In this document: one piece after another, positions 23,617 to 33,392 of the stretch
How positions within the stretch are numbered: the stretch's first letter is position 1
Layout: every line of letters starts with the position of its first letter
From: Deltaproteobacteria bacterium
Lineage (GTDB): Bacteria; Desulfobacterota; Desulfuromonadia; Geobacterales; Pseudopelobacteraceae
Assembly: GCA_019162745.1 (NCBI GenBank)
Contig: JAFLLC010000230.1
Location: 1 to 39,238 of the forward strand
Direction of reading: 5' to 3'
DNA: 39,238 nucleotides
The notes under the pieces: model-generated
Seen by the model: only the letters and a program-made list of their open reading frames with translations
What the model was told of the DNA's origin: nothing
Database searches by the model: none
Translations under genes and position numbers: made by a program

Positions 23617-25002
23617 CTACCTTGCCCGCTTGTCGGGGCGCTCGATCTCAAACTTGTCCAGCCGGTACTGCAGGGTCTTGTAACTCATCCCGAGGAGCGG
23701 TGCAGCCTTGCCGATCACCCATTCCGCGCGTTCCATCGCCTTGACGATCAGCTCTTTTTCGAGTGCCTCGAAATCAATCCCCTCAGCCGGGAGGTCGAAA
23801 TGAATGCCTCCCGCCAGTGAACCGCAGGAGGTAATCTCGGTCGGGAGGTCGTCCGGTTCGATATAGTTGCTTTCGGCCATCAGGATCGAGCGTTCAATCA
23901 CCGACTCCAACTGGCGAACATTTCCGGGCCAGCTGTAGTTCATCAACAGCTTCAGCGCCTTTTTAGATATGCCGTTCATAGTGATTCCGGCAGCTTTGCT
24001 GTATTTATCCAGAAAGAATTCTGCCAGAGTCTTGATGTCGCTCCCACGCTCGCGCAGAGGGGGGAGGTTGACACGGATGACGTTCAGCCGGTAGAACAGA
24101 TCCTCCCGGAAAGTCCCTTTTTTTATCTCCTGCTCGAGCTCTTTATTGGTAGCAGAAACCAGCCGTACGTCAAGCCCGATATTGACCTTGCCCCCCACCC
24201 GGCGGATCTCCTTTTCCTGAATGGCCCGCAACAGCTTGGCCTGCATGGCGACATTCATCTCGCCGATCTCATCCAGAAACACCGTGCCGCCGTCGGCTGC
24301 TTCAAAGATGCCGATCTCGCGGGAATCGGCACCGGTAAAGCTCCCTTTTTCATGGCCGAACAGCTCGCTTTCGATGAGCGTCTCCGGGATCGCTGCACAG
24401 TTGATCGCGATAAAAGGATTACCCCGGCGTGGGCTCGCTTCGTGGATCGCCCGGGCTATCAGCTCCTTGCCGGTTCCCGATTCGCCCACGATCAGGACGG
24501 TTGAATTCGAAGGGGCAATTTTGGCAACGATCCGGAAAACTTCCTTCATTTTCGGGTGCTCGCCCTGCATGTTGGGTATCGTTGCGATCGATTCAACTCT
24601 CTTCTGCAGTACCCGGTTTTCGCGCATCAGGCCGATCCGCTCGAATGCCCGCAGCAGGGTCAGTATCAGGTTGTCACGCTCCAGCGGCTTTTCCAGATAA
24701 TCAAAGGCCCCCCTGCGCATCGCTTCCACCGCTGAATCCACCGAGCCATGGGCCGTCATCATGATGATGCACTGCTGCGGGTCATCGGCATGGACCTTTT
24801 CAAGCAGGTCAAGCCCGTTCTGGCCCTGCATCTTGAGGTCAGTCATGATCAGGTCGAACTCGCGCTTTTCCAGCTGCGCCAGCGCTTCGCGTACGCCCGG
24901 CACATCGACGACGTCATAACCATCTTTTTTCAGGATCAGGTGGAGAATATCCCGCTGTCCCTTTTCATCATCAACTATCAGTATGCTGCCGCGACTCTTC
25001 AT
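23617..25002 (-). CDS. NtrC-family sigma-54-dependent response regulator
   Basis: The 461-residue protein has a receiver domain (phospho-acceptor Asp55 in LIMTDLKMQG). A sigma-54-activating AAA+ domain follows, with Walker A GESGTGKE (173-180), the sigma-54 contact loop GSFTGA (220-225) and Walker B TVFLDEIGEM (240-249). A C-terminal Fis-type helix-turn-helix contains GKAAPLLGMSYKTLQYRLDKF. It activates RNA polymerase carrying RpoN from enhancer sites; its targets are unknown. GAGGG just upstream supports the ATG. It is co-oriented with and downstream of its likely kinase partner, separated by a 103-nt spacer filled by a palindromic repeat. Confidence 0.95.
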   Translation of the reverse strand: MKSRGSILIVDDEKGQRDILHLILKKDGYDVVDVPGVREALAQLEKREFDLIMTDLKMQGQNGLDLLEKVHADDPQQCIIMMTAHGSVDSAVEAMRRGAFDYLEKPLERDNLILTLLRAFERIGLMRENRVLQKRVESIATIPNMQGEHPKMKEVFRIVAKIAPSNSTVLIVGESGTGKELIARAIHEASPRRGNPFIAINCAAIPETLIESELFGHEKGSFTGADSREIGIFEAADGGTVFLDEIGEMNVAMQAKLLRAIQEKEIRRVGGKVNIGLDVRLVSATNKELEQEIKKGTFREDLFYRLNVIRVNLPPLRERGSDIKTLAEFFLDKYSKAAGITMNGISKKALKLLMNYSWPGNVRQLESVIERSILMAESNYIEPDDLPTEITSCGSLAGGIHFDLPAEGIDFEALEKELIVKAMERAEWVIGKAAPLLGMSYKTLQYRLDKFEIERPDKRAR

Positions 25003-25022
25003 AGTCCCTCAGTCTCTAAGGC

Positions 25023-25100
25023 AAATCCCCCTCAATCCCCCTTTCATAAAGGGGGAGGCTTACATTCCCCCCTTTATGAAAGGGGGGCCAGGGGGGATTT
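25023..25100. repeat. Double-palindrome repeat element between kinase and regulator genes
   Basis: This 78-bp element is bounded by inverted AAATCCCCCT and AGGGGGGATTT. It contains two perfect hairpins: CCCCCTTT-CAT-AAAGGGGG (25037-25055) and C6TTT-ATG-AAAG6 (25067-25087). The second hairpin is identical to the one inside uvrB at 12202-12222. It fills most of the gap between the histidine kinase and regulator genes. In the mRNA it should fold strongly and could affect translation or stability of the downstream regulator message. Confidence 0.9.
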
Positions 25101-25105
25101 CCTTT

Positions 25106-26518
25106 TCAGGTTTCAATCGGCTGCAGCGGCAGTGAAACGGTAAAGACTGTTCCGCTGCCAACAACACTTTCAACATCTATTCGGCCACCATGTTCCTTGA
25201 TGATCCGTTCAGTGATAGCCAGCCCAAGACCGATGCCGACATCTTTGGTTGTAAAGTACGGCTGGAATATCTTGCCGAGGTCATCCGGAGATATGCCGCT
25301 CCCCTGATCGCAAAAGGTCAGTTTCACCTGACCCTCTGCAAAGCGTGCGCCCAGAGTGATCGTTCCCCCCTCCGGCATGGCCTGGGAGGCGTTGGTGATA
25401 AAATTGAGGATGCAGTTCCTGAACAGCTCTCTATCGATCCAGAGTGGCGGCAGATCGGCAGGGATCTGCTTGTCCACTACAACATGCTGTTCCGTTAACC
25501 GGTCCTGAAGCACAGGCAGAACCTTGTCCAGCAGTTCCGTGTAGACGACCTGCGTCCGACGCAGCTTGAGCGGTCGACCATAATTCATGAAGTTCACCAC
25601 CATATAATTAGCGCGGCGCACCTCTTCCTTGATCTTTTCCGCCAGCTCCTCGAGCTCGGAGCACTTGTCGCCGCTGCAGGGGAGGAGCTCTGCTTTGAGG
25701 TGGTCAATCGCCAGGCTGATATAATTAAGCGGATTCCTGATCTCGTGGGCGATGCCTGAAGCCAGCTGGCCGACCCTTGAAAGATGTTCGGCCTCATAAA
25801 GGCGTTTTTCCAGAGCTTCACGCTCCCTCAGCTTTTCAACCATGTTGTTGAAGCCTGCTGCCATCTCTCCGATCTCGTCACTGCTCTCCACCGGAATAGT
25901 CACCGACAGGTCACCGGCGGAGATCCTCTTGAAGTATTCCACCAGGTTTTTGATCGGGGTCGTATAGCGGCGGGCGAGAAAGATTGTCAGGGCGATGCCG
26001 ACGGTGAAAACCATGCCGGTTGCAAACAGGCGCTGGATGAAATTGGCCCGCTGTATGTCGCGGATATTGTCCAGCAGCATATTGATCTGGACATAGCCGA
26101 GCTGCTCATCTCCGACAATGACCGGCACCACTACTTCATACGGTTTCTGGGAGAGCATTGCCCCGCCAACCGGTCGCCGGACCGCGTGGATACCCTTCTC
26201 CAGTTTTTTGAGTTCGCGCTTCTTGCCGATCTTTGCAGGATCGGAAGAGTCGATAATCTCACCCTCCGCATTGATGATGTTGATTTCGTTGATACCCTTT
26301 TCGCGGGCCTTTATCAGATAATCGGTCAGACGGGAGGTCTGGGCATCGGAGGTGAGATCCTCAATACTCATCTGGATCGCCTTGGATATCTCCTGAGAAC
26401 TGTCCTGAATCTCGTTCACAAGGGCTGTCTGTGCGTACTGATTGAGGATGAAGAGGGTCAGCAGCACCAGAACCAGCAGCGAGAGCATGATGATGACCAG
26501 CTTGGTATTAAGCTTCAT
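25106..26518 (-). CDS. Membrane sensor histidine kinase (HAMP, HisKA, HATPase)
   Basis: The 470-residue protein has a first membrane helix (about 7-27), a periplasmic sensor segment (about 30-160, single-domain Cache/PAS-like with INEINIINAEGEIIDSSDP) and a second helix (about 161-182). A HAMP linker (183-235) follows. The kinase core has His258 in GIAHEIRNPLNYISLA, and the ATPase domain has NCILNFITNASQAMPEGG, DQGSGI and GIGLGLAI. It resembles the NtrB/AtoS/ZraS type that pairs with sigma-54 activators, which agrees with the NtrC-type gene downstream. Its signal is unknown. It begins 9 nt after rimO, suggesting co-transcription with the lolA-yajQ-rimO genes. Confidence 0.94.
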   Translation of the reverse strand: MKLNTKLVIIMLSLLVLVLLTLFILNQYAQTALVNEIQDSSQEISKAIQMSIEDLTSDAQTSRLTDYLIKAREKGINEINIINAEGEIIDSSDPAKIGKKRELKKLEKGIHAVRRPVGGAMLSQKPYEVVVPVIVGDEQLGYVQINMLLDNIRDIQRANFIQRLFATGMVFTVGIALTIFLARRYTTPIKNLVEYFKRISAGDLSVTIPVESSDEIGEMAAGFNNMVEKLREREALEKRLYEAEHLSRVGQLASGIAHEIRNPLNYISLAIDHLKAELLPCSGDKCSELEELAEKIKEEVRRANYMVVNFMNYGRPLKLRRTQVVYTELLDKVLPVLQDRLTEQHVVVDKQIPADLPPLWIDRELFRNCILNFITNASQAMPEGGTITLGARFAEGQVKLTFCDQGSGISPDDLGKIFQPYFTTKDVGIGLGLAITERIIKEHGGRIDVESVVGSGTVFTVSLPLQPIET

Positions 26519-26527
26519 GGGTGCCTG

Positions 26528-27874
26528 CTATTCCACCATTTCGCCGATCAGATCATAATCTGACGAGTCGGTGATCTTGATCGTGACAATATCGCCGATG
26601 TCAGCGGTTCCGGAGGTGATATAGACCTGTCCGTCGATGTCAGGTGCCTGGCGTGATGAACGCCCTTTGAGGAGCAGTTCGGTCTCCTCGCTGTACCCCT
26701 CGACAATAACCTGTTCGGTTGTCCCGATCAGTGTGCGGTTGTGACGGAAGGAAAGTCGCGCCTGGGCACGCATCAGTTTACGGTAGCGTTCCCGTTTGAC
26801 GCGCTCCGATACCTGGTCCGGCATCTCTGCTGCGGGCGTCCCCTCCTCCCGAGAGTAGCAGAACACCCCCAAACGGTCGAAGCGAGTCTGCTCAATAAAG
26901 TGGGTCAGCGTGGTAAAATCTTCCATAGTTTCACCAGGGAAGCCGACGATCAGCGATGTACGCAGGGCTATACCGGGGATTTCGCGCCGGAGTTTGCCGA
27001 TCAGGTCTCTAATCTGCTGTTCACTACTCCTCCGCTTCATCGCCTTCAGCACCGGATCGGAGATATGCTGGATCGGAATGTCCAGATACTTGCAGACCTT
27101 CGGTTCATCGCGAATTACGGCGATCAGGCTGTCGGTGATCCCGTCCGGATACGCGTAGAGCAGCCGAATCCATTGCAACTCCTCAATCGCGGCCAGCCGC
27201 CGGACAAGTTCTTCCAGTGTGCTGCCGTCAGCCATGTCGCTGCCGTAGCGGGTTATATCCTGGGAGATGACGTTGATTTCCTTGACCCCCCGTGCGACCA
27301 GCATTTCAGCCTCCGCCACCAATGCGTCGATCGGACGCGAACGGTAGGAGCCGCGGAGTTTTGGAATGATACAGTACGAACAGCAGTTGGAGCACCCCTC
27401 ACCGATCTTGAGATACGAATACCAGGCAGGCGAGGAGTTAAGGCGCGGCAATGTTTCGTCATAGATAAAATAGGGATCACCGACGTAGCGGAGCTGACCT
27501 TCTGTACCGCTCTTTTCGGCCAGGATCTCGGCGATCCGGGGATAGTCTCCGGTGCCGATGAAGATATCGACCTCAGGCAGTTCCGCAGCCAGCTCCTCCT
27601 GATAGCGCTGCGGCAGACAGCCGGACACGATCAGGGTGTGGCAGCGCCCGTCATGCTTCCGTTCGGCCAGATCGAGGATGGCGTCGATGCTTTCCTGCTT
27701 GGCTTCCTTGATGAATGAGCAGGTGTTGACGATGATGACATCGGCCTCTTTTTCGTCGGTGGTTATCGCGTAATCCTGCTTCGCAAGGATCCCCAGCATA
27801 ATTTCGGCATCCACCAGATTTTTCGGGCAGCCGAGGCTGACCATGCTGACCTTCTGCTTTGCTATTTCGCTCAA
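26528..27874 (-). CDS. rimO: Ribosomal protein S12 methylthiotransferase RimO
   Basis: RimO adds a methylthio group to an aspartate of ribosomal protein S12 (Asp89 in E. coli). The protein of about 448 residues has the N-terminal UPF0004 domain with three cluster cysteines (Cys16 in [13 protein letters not shown], Cys52 in NTCSFI, Cys86 in VSGCLPQ). The radical SAM motif is CSNCCSYC (Cys161, 165, 168), and a C-terminal TRAM domain ends the protein. NLVDAE and CSFI distinguish RimO from MiaB. The longest frame uses TTG at 27874, with GAGGG about five bases upstream. An ATG at 27844 with AAGG upstream is possible but leaves only five residues before Cys6 of that form. Confidence 0.95.
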   Translation of the reverse strand: MSEIAKQKVSMVSLGCPKNLVDAEIMLGILAKQDYAITTDEKEADVIIVNTCSFIKEAKQESIDAILDLAERKHDGRCHTLIVSGCLPQRYQEELAAELPEVDIFIGTGDYPRIAEILAEKSGTEGQLRYVGDPYFIYDETLPRLNSSPAWYSYLKIGEGCSNCCSYCIIPKLRGSYRSRPIDALVAEAEMLVARGVKEINVISQDITRYGSDMADGSTLEELVRRLAAIEELQWIRLLYAYPDGITDSLIAVIRDEPKVCKYLDIPIQHISDPVLKAMKRRSSEQQIRDLIGKLRREIPGIALRTSLIVGFPGETMEDFTTLTHFIEQTRFDRLGVFCYSREEGTPAAEMPDQVSERVKRERYRKLMRAQARLSFRHNRTLIGTTEQVIVEGYSEETELLLKGRSSRQAPDIDGQVYITSGTADIGDIVTIKITDSSDYDLIGEMVE

Positions 27875-27919
27875 AATGTCCCTCGCTCCTCACAATTAGT
27901 AAGCAGTATGTTTTCTGAC

Positions 27920-28405
27920 TTATTCTCTGAAATTGGTAAACTGCATCTCGACATCAAGATCTTTCCCTTTAAGTGCGGCAATAGCTTCCTGCAGATCGTC
28001 GCGGTTCTTGCCGGTCACCCGTACCTGTTCGTCCTGTATCTGTGCCTGGACCTTGAGTTTTAATTCCTTGATAACGGCAATTATCTCTTTGCCTTTCTCC
28101 TTGGAAATCCCCTGCTGGACGGTGATAATCTGGCGGACCATCCCCCCCGATGCCTGTTCAACCTTGCCGTATTGCAGCGCCTTGATCGAAATGCCGCGCT
28201 TTAAAAATTTGGACTGAAGAACGTCGATGACCGCCTTCAGTTTGTAATCATCATCAGCCAGCACCTTGACGGAATCCTTTTCAGGAGTGATGGAGCTCTT
28301 TGACCCCTTGAAATCATAGCGCTGACTGATCTCTTTGGCTGCCTGCGTGACGGCGTTATCAACCTCCTGCATGTCTACTTTTGAAACAATGTCGAATGAC
28401 GGCAT
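27920..28405 (-). CDS. yajQ: YajQ-family nucleotide-binding protein
   Basis: This 161-residue protein matches the DUF520/YajQ family over its full length: [22 protein letters not shown] at the start, [11 protein letters not shown], then [26 protein letters not shown] and the ending [11 protein letters not shown]. Family members bind nucleotides or RNA. In Xanthomonas a YajQ protein binds cyclic di-GMP and alters the activity of a transcription factor, but that role is not general knowledge for all members. GGAGG seven bases upstream supports the start. It lies 20 nt after lolA and 45 nt before rimO on the same strand. Confidence 0.95.
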   Translation of the reverse strand: MPSFDIVSKVDMQEVDNAVTQAAKEISQRYDFKGSKSSITPEKDSVKVLADDDYKLKAVIDVLQSKFLKRGISIKALQYGKVEQASGGMVRQIITVQQGISKEKGKEIIAVIKELKLKVQAQIQDEQVRVTGKNRDDLQEAIAALKGKDLDVEMQFTNFRE

Positions 28406-28425
28406 AAAGTAACCTCCGGATTGAT

Positions 28426-29136
28426 TTACGGTTTTATTACCTCGACCCCTGCCGGGATCTTAAAGTTGAAGTTTCTGTCGGCTATCCCCCTGTTGACCCG
28501 CACACGGCTGTAGTCAATCCGGGTCCGGTTGCCGCCGGCGTCATGAACTGTCGAGGATACGACCGGGAAGATGTTTTTGACCTCCCCGGACCCCTGCAGC
28601 TGTTTAACCGCTTCGGCGGATATCGTCAGCTCGAGTCTGGCTAGAACCGGACTCGCGTTTTTCGGCGTTAATTCAAGCTGGAAGTTGCCGTTTTTGTCCT
28701 GCGTTTTAGCCGCAAAGGTGACATTAAAATCGCGTGAGACGTGACCGAGACCGGTCAGGTATGACAGGGCGATGGAGTTCCCCCCGGCGAACATCCCGGC
28801 GACACTATTGACCATCACCTGCTTGCTTTCCGGTGTATAGAACCAGACCTGCCTGCCGTTGGAGATGATCTGCTGTTTCGGCCGGGAGTAATTGAAACGG
28901 AACATGGCGGTTGCCGATGCGGGGCGCTTCAGCAGCACTTCGCCGCTTCCTTTCTGCTCACGATTGATGGCAGCTATGCTTGTTTTTTGGGAAAAATCTG
29001 CCTGTACATCCTGCAGCCCTGCATATCCTTTCTCCAGGGCGGTGATAACATCCTTGAGAGAAGCGGGTGCCGGCGCAGCTGACAGCGGGAGGGCGAAAAG
29101 CAACAGTAGCATGCATGCGGTAAAAGTTTTTATCAT
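28426..29136 (-). CDS. lolA: LolA-like outer-membrane lipoprotein carrier
   Basis: The 236-residue protein has a Sec signal peptide (about residues 1-19, ending LSAAPA) and a LolA-type beta sheet domain: [55 protein letters not shown]. It is expected to ferry lipoproteins through the periplasm from LolCDE to the outer membrane. I chose the ATG at 29136, which directly precedes the signal peptide and has AAAGG nine bases upstream; the frame is open another 25 codons. It is the first gene of the probable lolA-yajQ-rimO-kinase-regulator operon. Other LolA-fold lipoprotein-binding proteins are possible, since sequence similarity in this family is low. Confidence 0.85.
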   Translation of the reverse strand: MIKTFTACMLLLLFALPLSAAPAPASLKDVITALEKGYAGLQDVQADFSQKTSIAAINREQKGSGEVLLKRPASATAMFRFNYSRPKQQIISNGRQVWFYTPESKQVMVNSVAGMFAGGNSIALSYLTGLGHVSRDFNVTFAAKTQDKNGNFQLELTPKNASPVLARLELTISAEAVKQLQGSGEVKNIFPVVSSTVHDAGGNRTRIDYSRVRVNRGIADRNFNFKIPAGVEVIKP

Positions 29137-29208
29137 TATGAGTACCTTTCTTTGAATCTGGTTTGGCGCCGCAGATAATACCGCCGCTGCGGCAATATGC
29201 GATTCTGC

Positions 29209-29239
29209 CATATATGCGCGTCCGCCGCAACCGTTTCAA
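29209..29239 (-). promoter_or_regulatory. Possible promoter before lolA
   Basis: On the minus strand TTGAAA (29239-29234) and TATATG (29214-29209) are separated by 19 bases, longer than ideal. It lies in the 141-bp gap after the Hpt gene. The spacing makes this a weak call, but some promoter is likely here because the gap separates two functional groups. Confidence 0.25.
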
Positions 29240-29277
29240 TATTCGTTTACATGTCAGCCCGTACGCATCCTGCGGGG

Positions 29278-29700
29278 TCATACCTGCGGCCGGCTGTCTT
29301 GAGGATGCGGGTGGAATACAGCGGAGGGGGTATAAGCCGCCAGTCGTTTGATCAGGTCAGAGGTGTCTTCAGCTGAGCTGATCCCTGTTTCAACCAGTGA
29401 TACCTGGCGGGTCAGCGCATCGCACCCCTCCAGCAGCAGGTCTGCAAGAGCGGGGGATAATAGGAGTTCTCCGTTGCGGACCCGTCCCAACTGGTCCTCC
29501 ATGGTGTAGGCAATCCCTGCAATCTGCTCATACCCCATGACCGCCGCCATTCCTTTCAGAGAGTGGGTATGGCGAAAGAGTTCGTTTATTGAAGCGCTGT
29601 CGCCTGTGGATTCTTCAAGGTGTGCGATCAGCTCACTGAACGCGGAAAGATGGCTGCGGGCTTCAGAGACGAACAGATCCCGATAGTGGGACATTTCCAT
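29278..29700 (-). CDS. Stand-alone Hpt phosphotransfer protein
   Basis: The 140-residue protein looks like the N-terminal P1 domain of CheA: a helical bundle with ELFRHTHSLKGMAAVMGY, where His46 of HSLKG is the likely phosphorylated histidine, followed by MEDQLGRVRNGE. There is no kinase core. It may therefore relay phosphate between a kinase encoded elsewhere and a receiver. The start codon lies 3 nt after the CheY-like gene, so the two are translationally coupled and very likely work together. A second ATG six bases in (29694) is an alternative start. It may also derive from an eroded cheA. Confidence 0.85.
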   Translation of the reverse strand: MEMSHYRDLFVSEARSHLSAFSELIAHLEESTGDSASINELFRHTHSLKGMAAVMGYEQIAGIAYTMEDQLGRVRNGELLLSPALADLLLEGCDALTRQVSLVETGISSAEDTSDLIKRLAAYTPSAVFHPHPQDSRPQV

Positions 29701-29703
29701 TGG

Positions 29704-30066
29704 TCAATCACCCAGGCTTTCCAATGCTTCTGTAATTTTTTCGGGGGAAAAAGGTTTCTGGATAAAGGCCCTGGCGCCCAGATCCAGCGATTTTCTGATG
29801 ACCTGCTCCTGCCCGATCGAGGAGCAGACAACAATCTTTGACTTCGGGCAGATGCTGATGATTGACCCCAGGAGGTGGAGACCGTTTGAGTCAGGGAGGA
29901 TGATGTCCAGCAGGATGATATCCGGGTGGCTGGCATGGAGTTGTTTTAGCGCCTCTATGCCGCTTGCCGCCTCGGCGACGATGTCGTACCCCATTTCGGC
30001 AAGGATCCCGCGCAGAATCTTGCGTATGAAGAGCGAATCATCGACAATCATCACGGTCCGGCCCAT
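29704..30066 (-). CDS. CheY-like single-domain response regulator
   Basis: The 120-residue protein is a complete receiver domain: VMIVDDSLFIRK with Asp9/Asp10, phospho-acceptor Asp54 in ILLDIILPD, the switch Ser in VVCSSIG, and Lys104 in FIQKPFSPE. It has no output domain, so it must act by protein contact or as a relay intermediate. AAAGGGG upstream supports the ATG. It begins 3 nt after the gatB stop, and the Hpt gene starts 3 nt after its own stop. The signalling pair thus shares the gatCAB message. It resembles receivers used in motility and in Frz/Che-like pathways, but its partner is not known. Confidence 0.93.
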   Translation of the reverse strand: MGRTVMIVDDSLFIRKILRGILAEMGYDIVAEAASGIEALKQLHASHPDIILLDIILPDSNGLHLLGSIISICPKSKIVVCSSIGQEQVIRKSLDLGARAFIQKPFSPEKITEALESLGD

Positions 30067-30069
30067 AGC

Positions 30070-31512
30070 TTACCCCTTTAATTTGCTCAGCAGCAGCTCG
30101 TTGACGACTGACGGATTGGCTTTCCCCCGGCTGGCTTTCATGACTTGGCCGACGAAAAAGCCGAATACTTTCTCCTTGCCGCCGCGATACTCTTCCACCT
30201 GTCCGGCATTGGCAGCCATGATTTCATCGATGATGCCCTCTATCGCACCGCTGTCAGATACCTGGACCAGTCCCTGTTCTTCAACAATGCTCTGCGGAGT
30301 CTTGCCGCTTTTCCACATCTCTTCAAAAACAGTTTTGGCGATCTTGCCGGAAATAGTACCGATGTCAATCAGCTTCAGCAACTCTGCCAGCTGCCCCGGT
30401 GTCACCGGACACGCCTCAATGGACACTCCGCTGTCATTCAGAGCCCGGGTAATTTCGCCCATGATCCAGTTGCCGATCGCCTTCGCGTTGCCGCCGGCTG
30501 CAACGCCGGCTTCAAAATAATCGGCTAGAGCCCGGCTTGAGGTCAGCACTTCGGCGTCGTAGAGTGTCAGTCCCAGATCGTCAGTAAAGCGCCTCTGCCG
30601 TTGCTCCGGCAGTTCCGGCAACTCCTGGCGTGAGCGCTCTATCCACTGGTCGCTGATAACCAGCGGCACCAGATCGGGATCGGGGAAATAGCGGTAATCG
30701 TGGGCCTCTTCCTTGCTGCGCATCGAGCGGGTTGTGCCGCTGTCCGGGTCAAACAGGCGCGTTTCCTGAACAACTGTGCCGCCATCCTCGATAAGCTCGA
30801 TCTGGCGCCCGATCTCGTATTCTATCGCCTGCTTGACAAATTTGAAGGAGTTGACGTTCTTGATCTCGGCCCTCGTGCCCAGAGTGCTTGATCCGGCCGG
30901 CATGACCGACACGTTGGCATCACAGCGGAAACTCCCTTCCTCCATGTTGCCGTCGCAAATCCCGAGCCAGGTGACAATCTGGTGCAGCTGTTTCAGGTAG
31001 ACTACCGCCTCGTCAGATGAACGGAGATCCGGTTCGGAGACAACTTCCAAGAGTGGTGTACAGGCCCGGTTCAGGTCAACGCCAGAGCCATCGCCCGGGC
31101 CGGAAAGTTCTCCATGCACCAATTTACCGGCATCCTCTTCCATGTGGATGCGGGTGATCCGTATCCGTTTGGTTTCCTCTCCGTCGACCTTGATATCCAG
31201 CCATCCCCACTGACAGATCGGATCTTCAAACTGGCTGATCTGGTACCCCTTGGGAAGATCGGGATAAAAGTAGTTCTTGCGGGCGAAAAGGCTGCGCGGC
31301 GTGATGGAACAGTTGGTGGAGAGACCGGCCTTGATGGCGAATTCCACGACCTTTTTGTTGAGGACCGGCAGGGCTCCGGGGAGTCCGAGGCAGACAGGGC
31401 AGGTCTGGGAGTTCGGCTCAGCGCCGAATTTTGTCGAGCAGCCGCAGAATATTTTGGTGTCGGTCAGGAGCTGGACATGAACTTCAAGACCGATGACAGG
31501 TTGGTATTTCAT
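30070..31512 (-). CDS. gatB: Asp-tRNA(Asn)/Glu-tRNA(Gln) amidotransferase subunit GatB
   Basis: GatB binds the mischarged tRNA and its catalytic cradle activates Glu-tRNA(Gln) or Asp-tRNA(Asn) with ATP. It then receives ammonia from GatA. The 480-residue protein shows the classical start [23 protein letters not shown]. Zinc-site cysteines follow (CGC and [15 protein letters not shown]), along with [20 protein letters not shown] sequence (here [20 protein letters not shown]). The helical and YqeY tail ends in [28 protein letters not shown] seven bases upstream supports the ATG. It is third in gatC-gatA-gatB, 15 nt after gatA. Confidence 0.97.
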   Translation of the reverse strand: MKYQPVIGLEVHVQLLTDTKIFCGCSTKFGAEPNSQTCPVCLGLPGALPVLNKKVVEFAIKAGLSTNCSITPRSLFARKNYFYPDLPKGYQISQFEDPICQWGWLDIKVDGEETKRIRITRIHMEEDAGKLVHGELSGPGDGSGVDLNRACTPLLEVVSEPDLRSSDEAVVYLKQLHQIVTWLGICDGNMEEGSFRCDANVSVMPAGSSTLGTRAEIKNVNSFKFVKQAIEYEIGRQIELIEDGGTVVQETRLFDPDSGTTRSMRSKEEAHDYRYFPDPDLVPLVISDQWIERSRQELPELPEQRQRRFTDDLGLTLYDAEVLTSSRALADYFEAGVAAGGNAKAIGNWIMGEITRALNDSGVSIEACPVTPGQLAELLKLIDIGTISGKIAKTVFEEMWKSGKTPQSIVEEQGLVQVSDSGAIEGIIDEIMAANAGQVEEYRGGKEKVFGFFVGQVMKASRGKANPSVVNELLLSKLKG

Positions 31513-31527
31513 AGTATACTCCGGAAG

Positions 31528-32982
31528 TTAAATCGTTGCTTTTCTGCTGTGCCACTCGGTAACCTGCTCAAACGCGTACCCGGCCTGCAGGAGGGTTTCC
31601 TCACCGAACGGTTTGCCGATCAATTGCAGCCCGATCGGGAGTCCGCCTGCCGAAAACCCGGCAGGGAGCGACATGGCGCAGGTGCCGGCCAGATTGACCG
31701 GGATGGTGAAAATATCGGACAGGTACATCTGGAGCGGATCGTTGATCTTCTCGCCGATCTTGAACGCCGGTGTTGGTGCTACCGGTGTCAGCATGACATC
31801 GACGTTTGCAAAAGCCGCCATAAAATCATTCATGATCAGCGTGCGCACCTTCTGGGCCTTGACGTAATAGGCGTCATAATAGCCGGATGAGAGGGCGTAG
31901 GTGCCGAGCATGATGCGGCGCTTCACTTCAGCCCCGAAACCCTCACTCCGGCTTTTACCGTACATATCGAGCAGGCAGTTGGCTTCGGCGCGGTGACCGA
32001 AACGGACGCCATCGTAGCGGGCCAGGTTGGAGCTGGCTTCAGCGGTAGCGATCAGATAATAGGTTGCCACGGCGTAATCGGTGTGCGGCAGCGATATATC
32101 AACAAATTCGGCTCCGAGCCGCCGGTATGTCTCAATCGCAGCATCCATGGCCACCTGTACTTCAGGATCGAGGCCGGCGATGAAGTACTCTTTCGGCAGG
32201 CCGATCTTCAGCCCCTTTACACCTGTTGTCAGTGAGGCGGTATAGTCCGGCACCGGAGTATCGACGCTGGTGGAATCCTTTGGATCGTGGCCGGCAATCG
32301 CACCCAGCATGATCGCGCAGTCAGCCACATCACGGGTCAACGGTCCGACCTGGTCAAGAGAAGATGCGTAGGCAATGACACCGTAGCGGGAAACCCTGCC
32401 GTAGGTCGGTTTCAGGCCGACGCAGCCGCAGTGGGAAGCCGGCTGGCGTATGGATCCGCCGGTGTCCGTTCCGAGCGTGGCAATAGCCTCACCTGCGGCA
32501 ACCGCCGCCGCTGAACCACCCGAAGACCCACCCGGAATACAGGAGGTGTCCCACGGGTTGCGGGTAATTCCGTAAGCGCTCGATTCGTTTGAGGAGCCCA
32601 TGGCAAACTCGTCCTGATTCAGCTTGCCGAGCAGGACCGCTCCCTGGTCTTTCAGTTTCTCCCAGGAAGTTGCGCTGTAGGGCGGGATAAAATTTTCGAG
32701 AATGCGGGAGCCGCAGGTTGTGCGAATGCCTTCGGTGAGGAAGATATCCTTGAGAGCAAGGGGAATCCCGGTCAGCACACCGGCTTTACCTGCGGCAATC
32801 CGAATGTCGGCAGATGCTGCATCAGTCAGCGCCTGTTCTGGCGTTAAGGTGATGAATGAGCCGACCTGCGGCTCCACTGCTTTAATGCGTGCCAGCATGG
32901 CTGTTGTAGCTTCTACTGATGAGAGCTGTTTCTCTTTCAGTGCGCTATGGAGCTGGTGAATTGTCATGTCAAAAATATTCAT
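31528..32982 (-). CDS. gatA: Asp-tRNA(Asn)/Glu-tRNA(Gln) amidotransferase subunit GatA
   Basis: GatA is the glutaminase that releases ammonia for tRNA-dependent amidation. The 484-residue protein carries the amidase signature: catalytic Lys in LALKDIF, the Gly/Ser-rich stretch [16 protein letters not shown], and the nucleophilic serine in [20 protein letters not shown] upstream supports the ATG start. It lies 19 nt after gatC and 15 nt before gatB. The presence of gatCAB implies that Gln-tRNA and/or Asn-tRNA is made by the indirect route. Which tRNA is served depends on whether GlnRS or AsnRS is encoded elsewhere. Confidence 0.97.
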   Translation of the reverse strand: MNIFDMTIHQLHSALKEKQLSSVEATTAMLARIKAVEPQVGSFITLTPEQALTDAASADIRIAAGKAGVLTGIPLALKDIFLTEGIRTTCGSRILENFIPPYSATSWEKLKDQGAVLLGKLNQDEFAMGSSNESSAYGITRNPWDTSCIPGGSSGGSAAAVAAGEAIATLGTDTGGSIRQPASHCGCVGLKPTYGRVSRYGVIAYASSLDQVGPLTRDVADCAIMLGAIAGHDPKDSTSVDTPVPDYTASLTTGVKGLKIGLPKEYFIAGLDPEVQVAMDAAIETYRRLGAEFVDISLPHTDYAVATYYLIATAEASSNLARYDGVRFGHRAEANCLLDMYGKSRSEGFGAEVKRRIMLGTYALSSGYYDAYYVKAQKVRTLIMNDFMAAFANVDVMLTPVAPTPAFKIGEKINDPLQMYLSDIFTIPVNLAGTCAMSLPAGFSAGGLPIGLQLIGKPFGEETLLQAGYAFEQVTEWHSRKATI

Positions 32983-33001
32983 GGTGATGAATTCCTTGCT
33001 T

Positions 33002-33289
33002 TTATTCGATTACTTTCGGTACGGCAAAAAAACTGCCTGCACGTTCCGGGGCATTGGCTAAAGCCTTCTCCAGACCGATGGAAGGACATACGATATCTTC
33101 TCGAAACGAATTTTCCATCGGTACGGCGTGCGAGGTCGGTATAATCCCGTCAGTATCCACCCCTTTCAGCTTTTCCACATAACCGAGGATTGCATCCATC
33201 TGTCCGGCAAACAGCTCTTTTTCACCGGCGGTGAGTTCAAGCCGTGCCAGCCGTGCCACATACTCGACATCTGCTGTCGTCATCTTCAT
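33002..33289 (-). CDS. gatC: Asp-tRNA(Asn)/Glu-tRNA(Gln) amidotransferase subunit GatC
   Basis: GatC is the small belt-like subunit that wraps and stabilises GatA against GatB. The 95-residue protein has the usual [19 protein letters not shown] opening helix, [16 protein letters not shown], the proline-containing [12 protein letters not shown] linker and the closing [15 protein letters not shown] chose the ATG at 33289, which has GGAG eight bases upstream, over a longer frame to 33334 and over the internal ATG at 33283. It is the first gene of the gatCAB-receiver-Hpt operon and diverges from rplM. Confidence 0.96.
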   Translation of the reverse strand: MKMTTADVEYVARLARLELTAGEKELFAGQMDAILGYVEKLKGVDTDGIIPTSHAVPMENSFREDIVCPSIGLEKALANAPERAGSFFAVPKVIE

Positions 33290-33392
33290 AGTATCAACTC
33301 CAAAAAAACGATAATTGCCGGATATTTCTAACATGAAATCCTTTTCGTTACAACATTGATCAAATCAATTAAAGGCCCGGAAAATTTTTCAC

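Noticed and set aside
26741-27718. A 325-codon plus-strand frame opposite rimO
   Set aside because: RimO is certain on the other strand from its cysteine motifs, and the opposite frame is a shadow.
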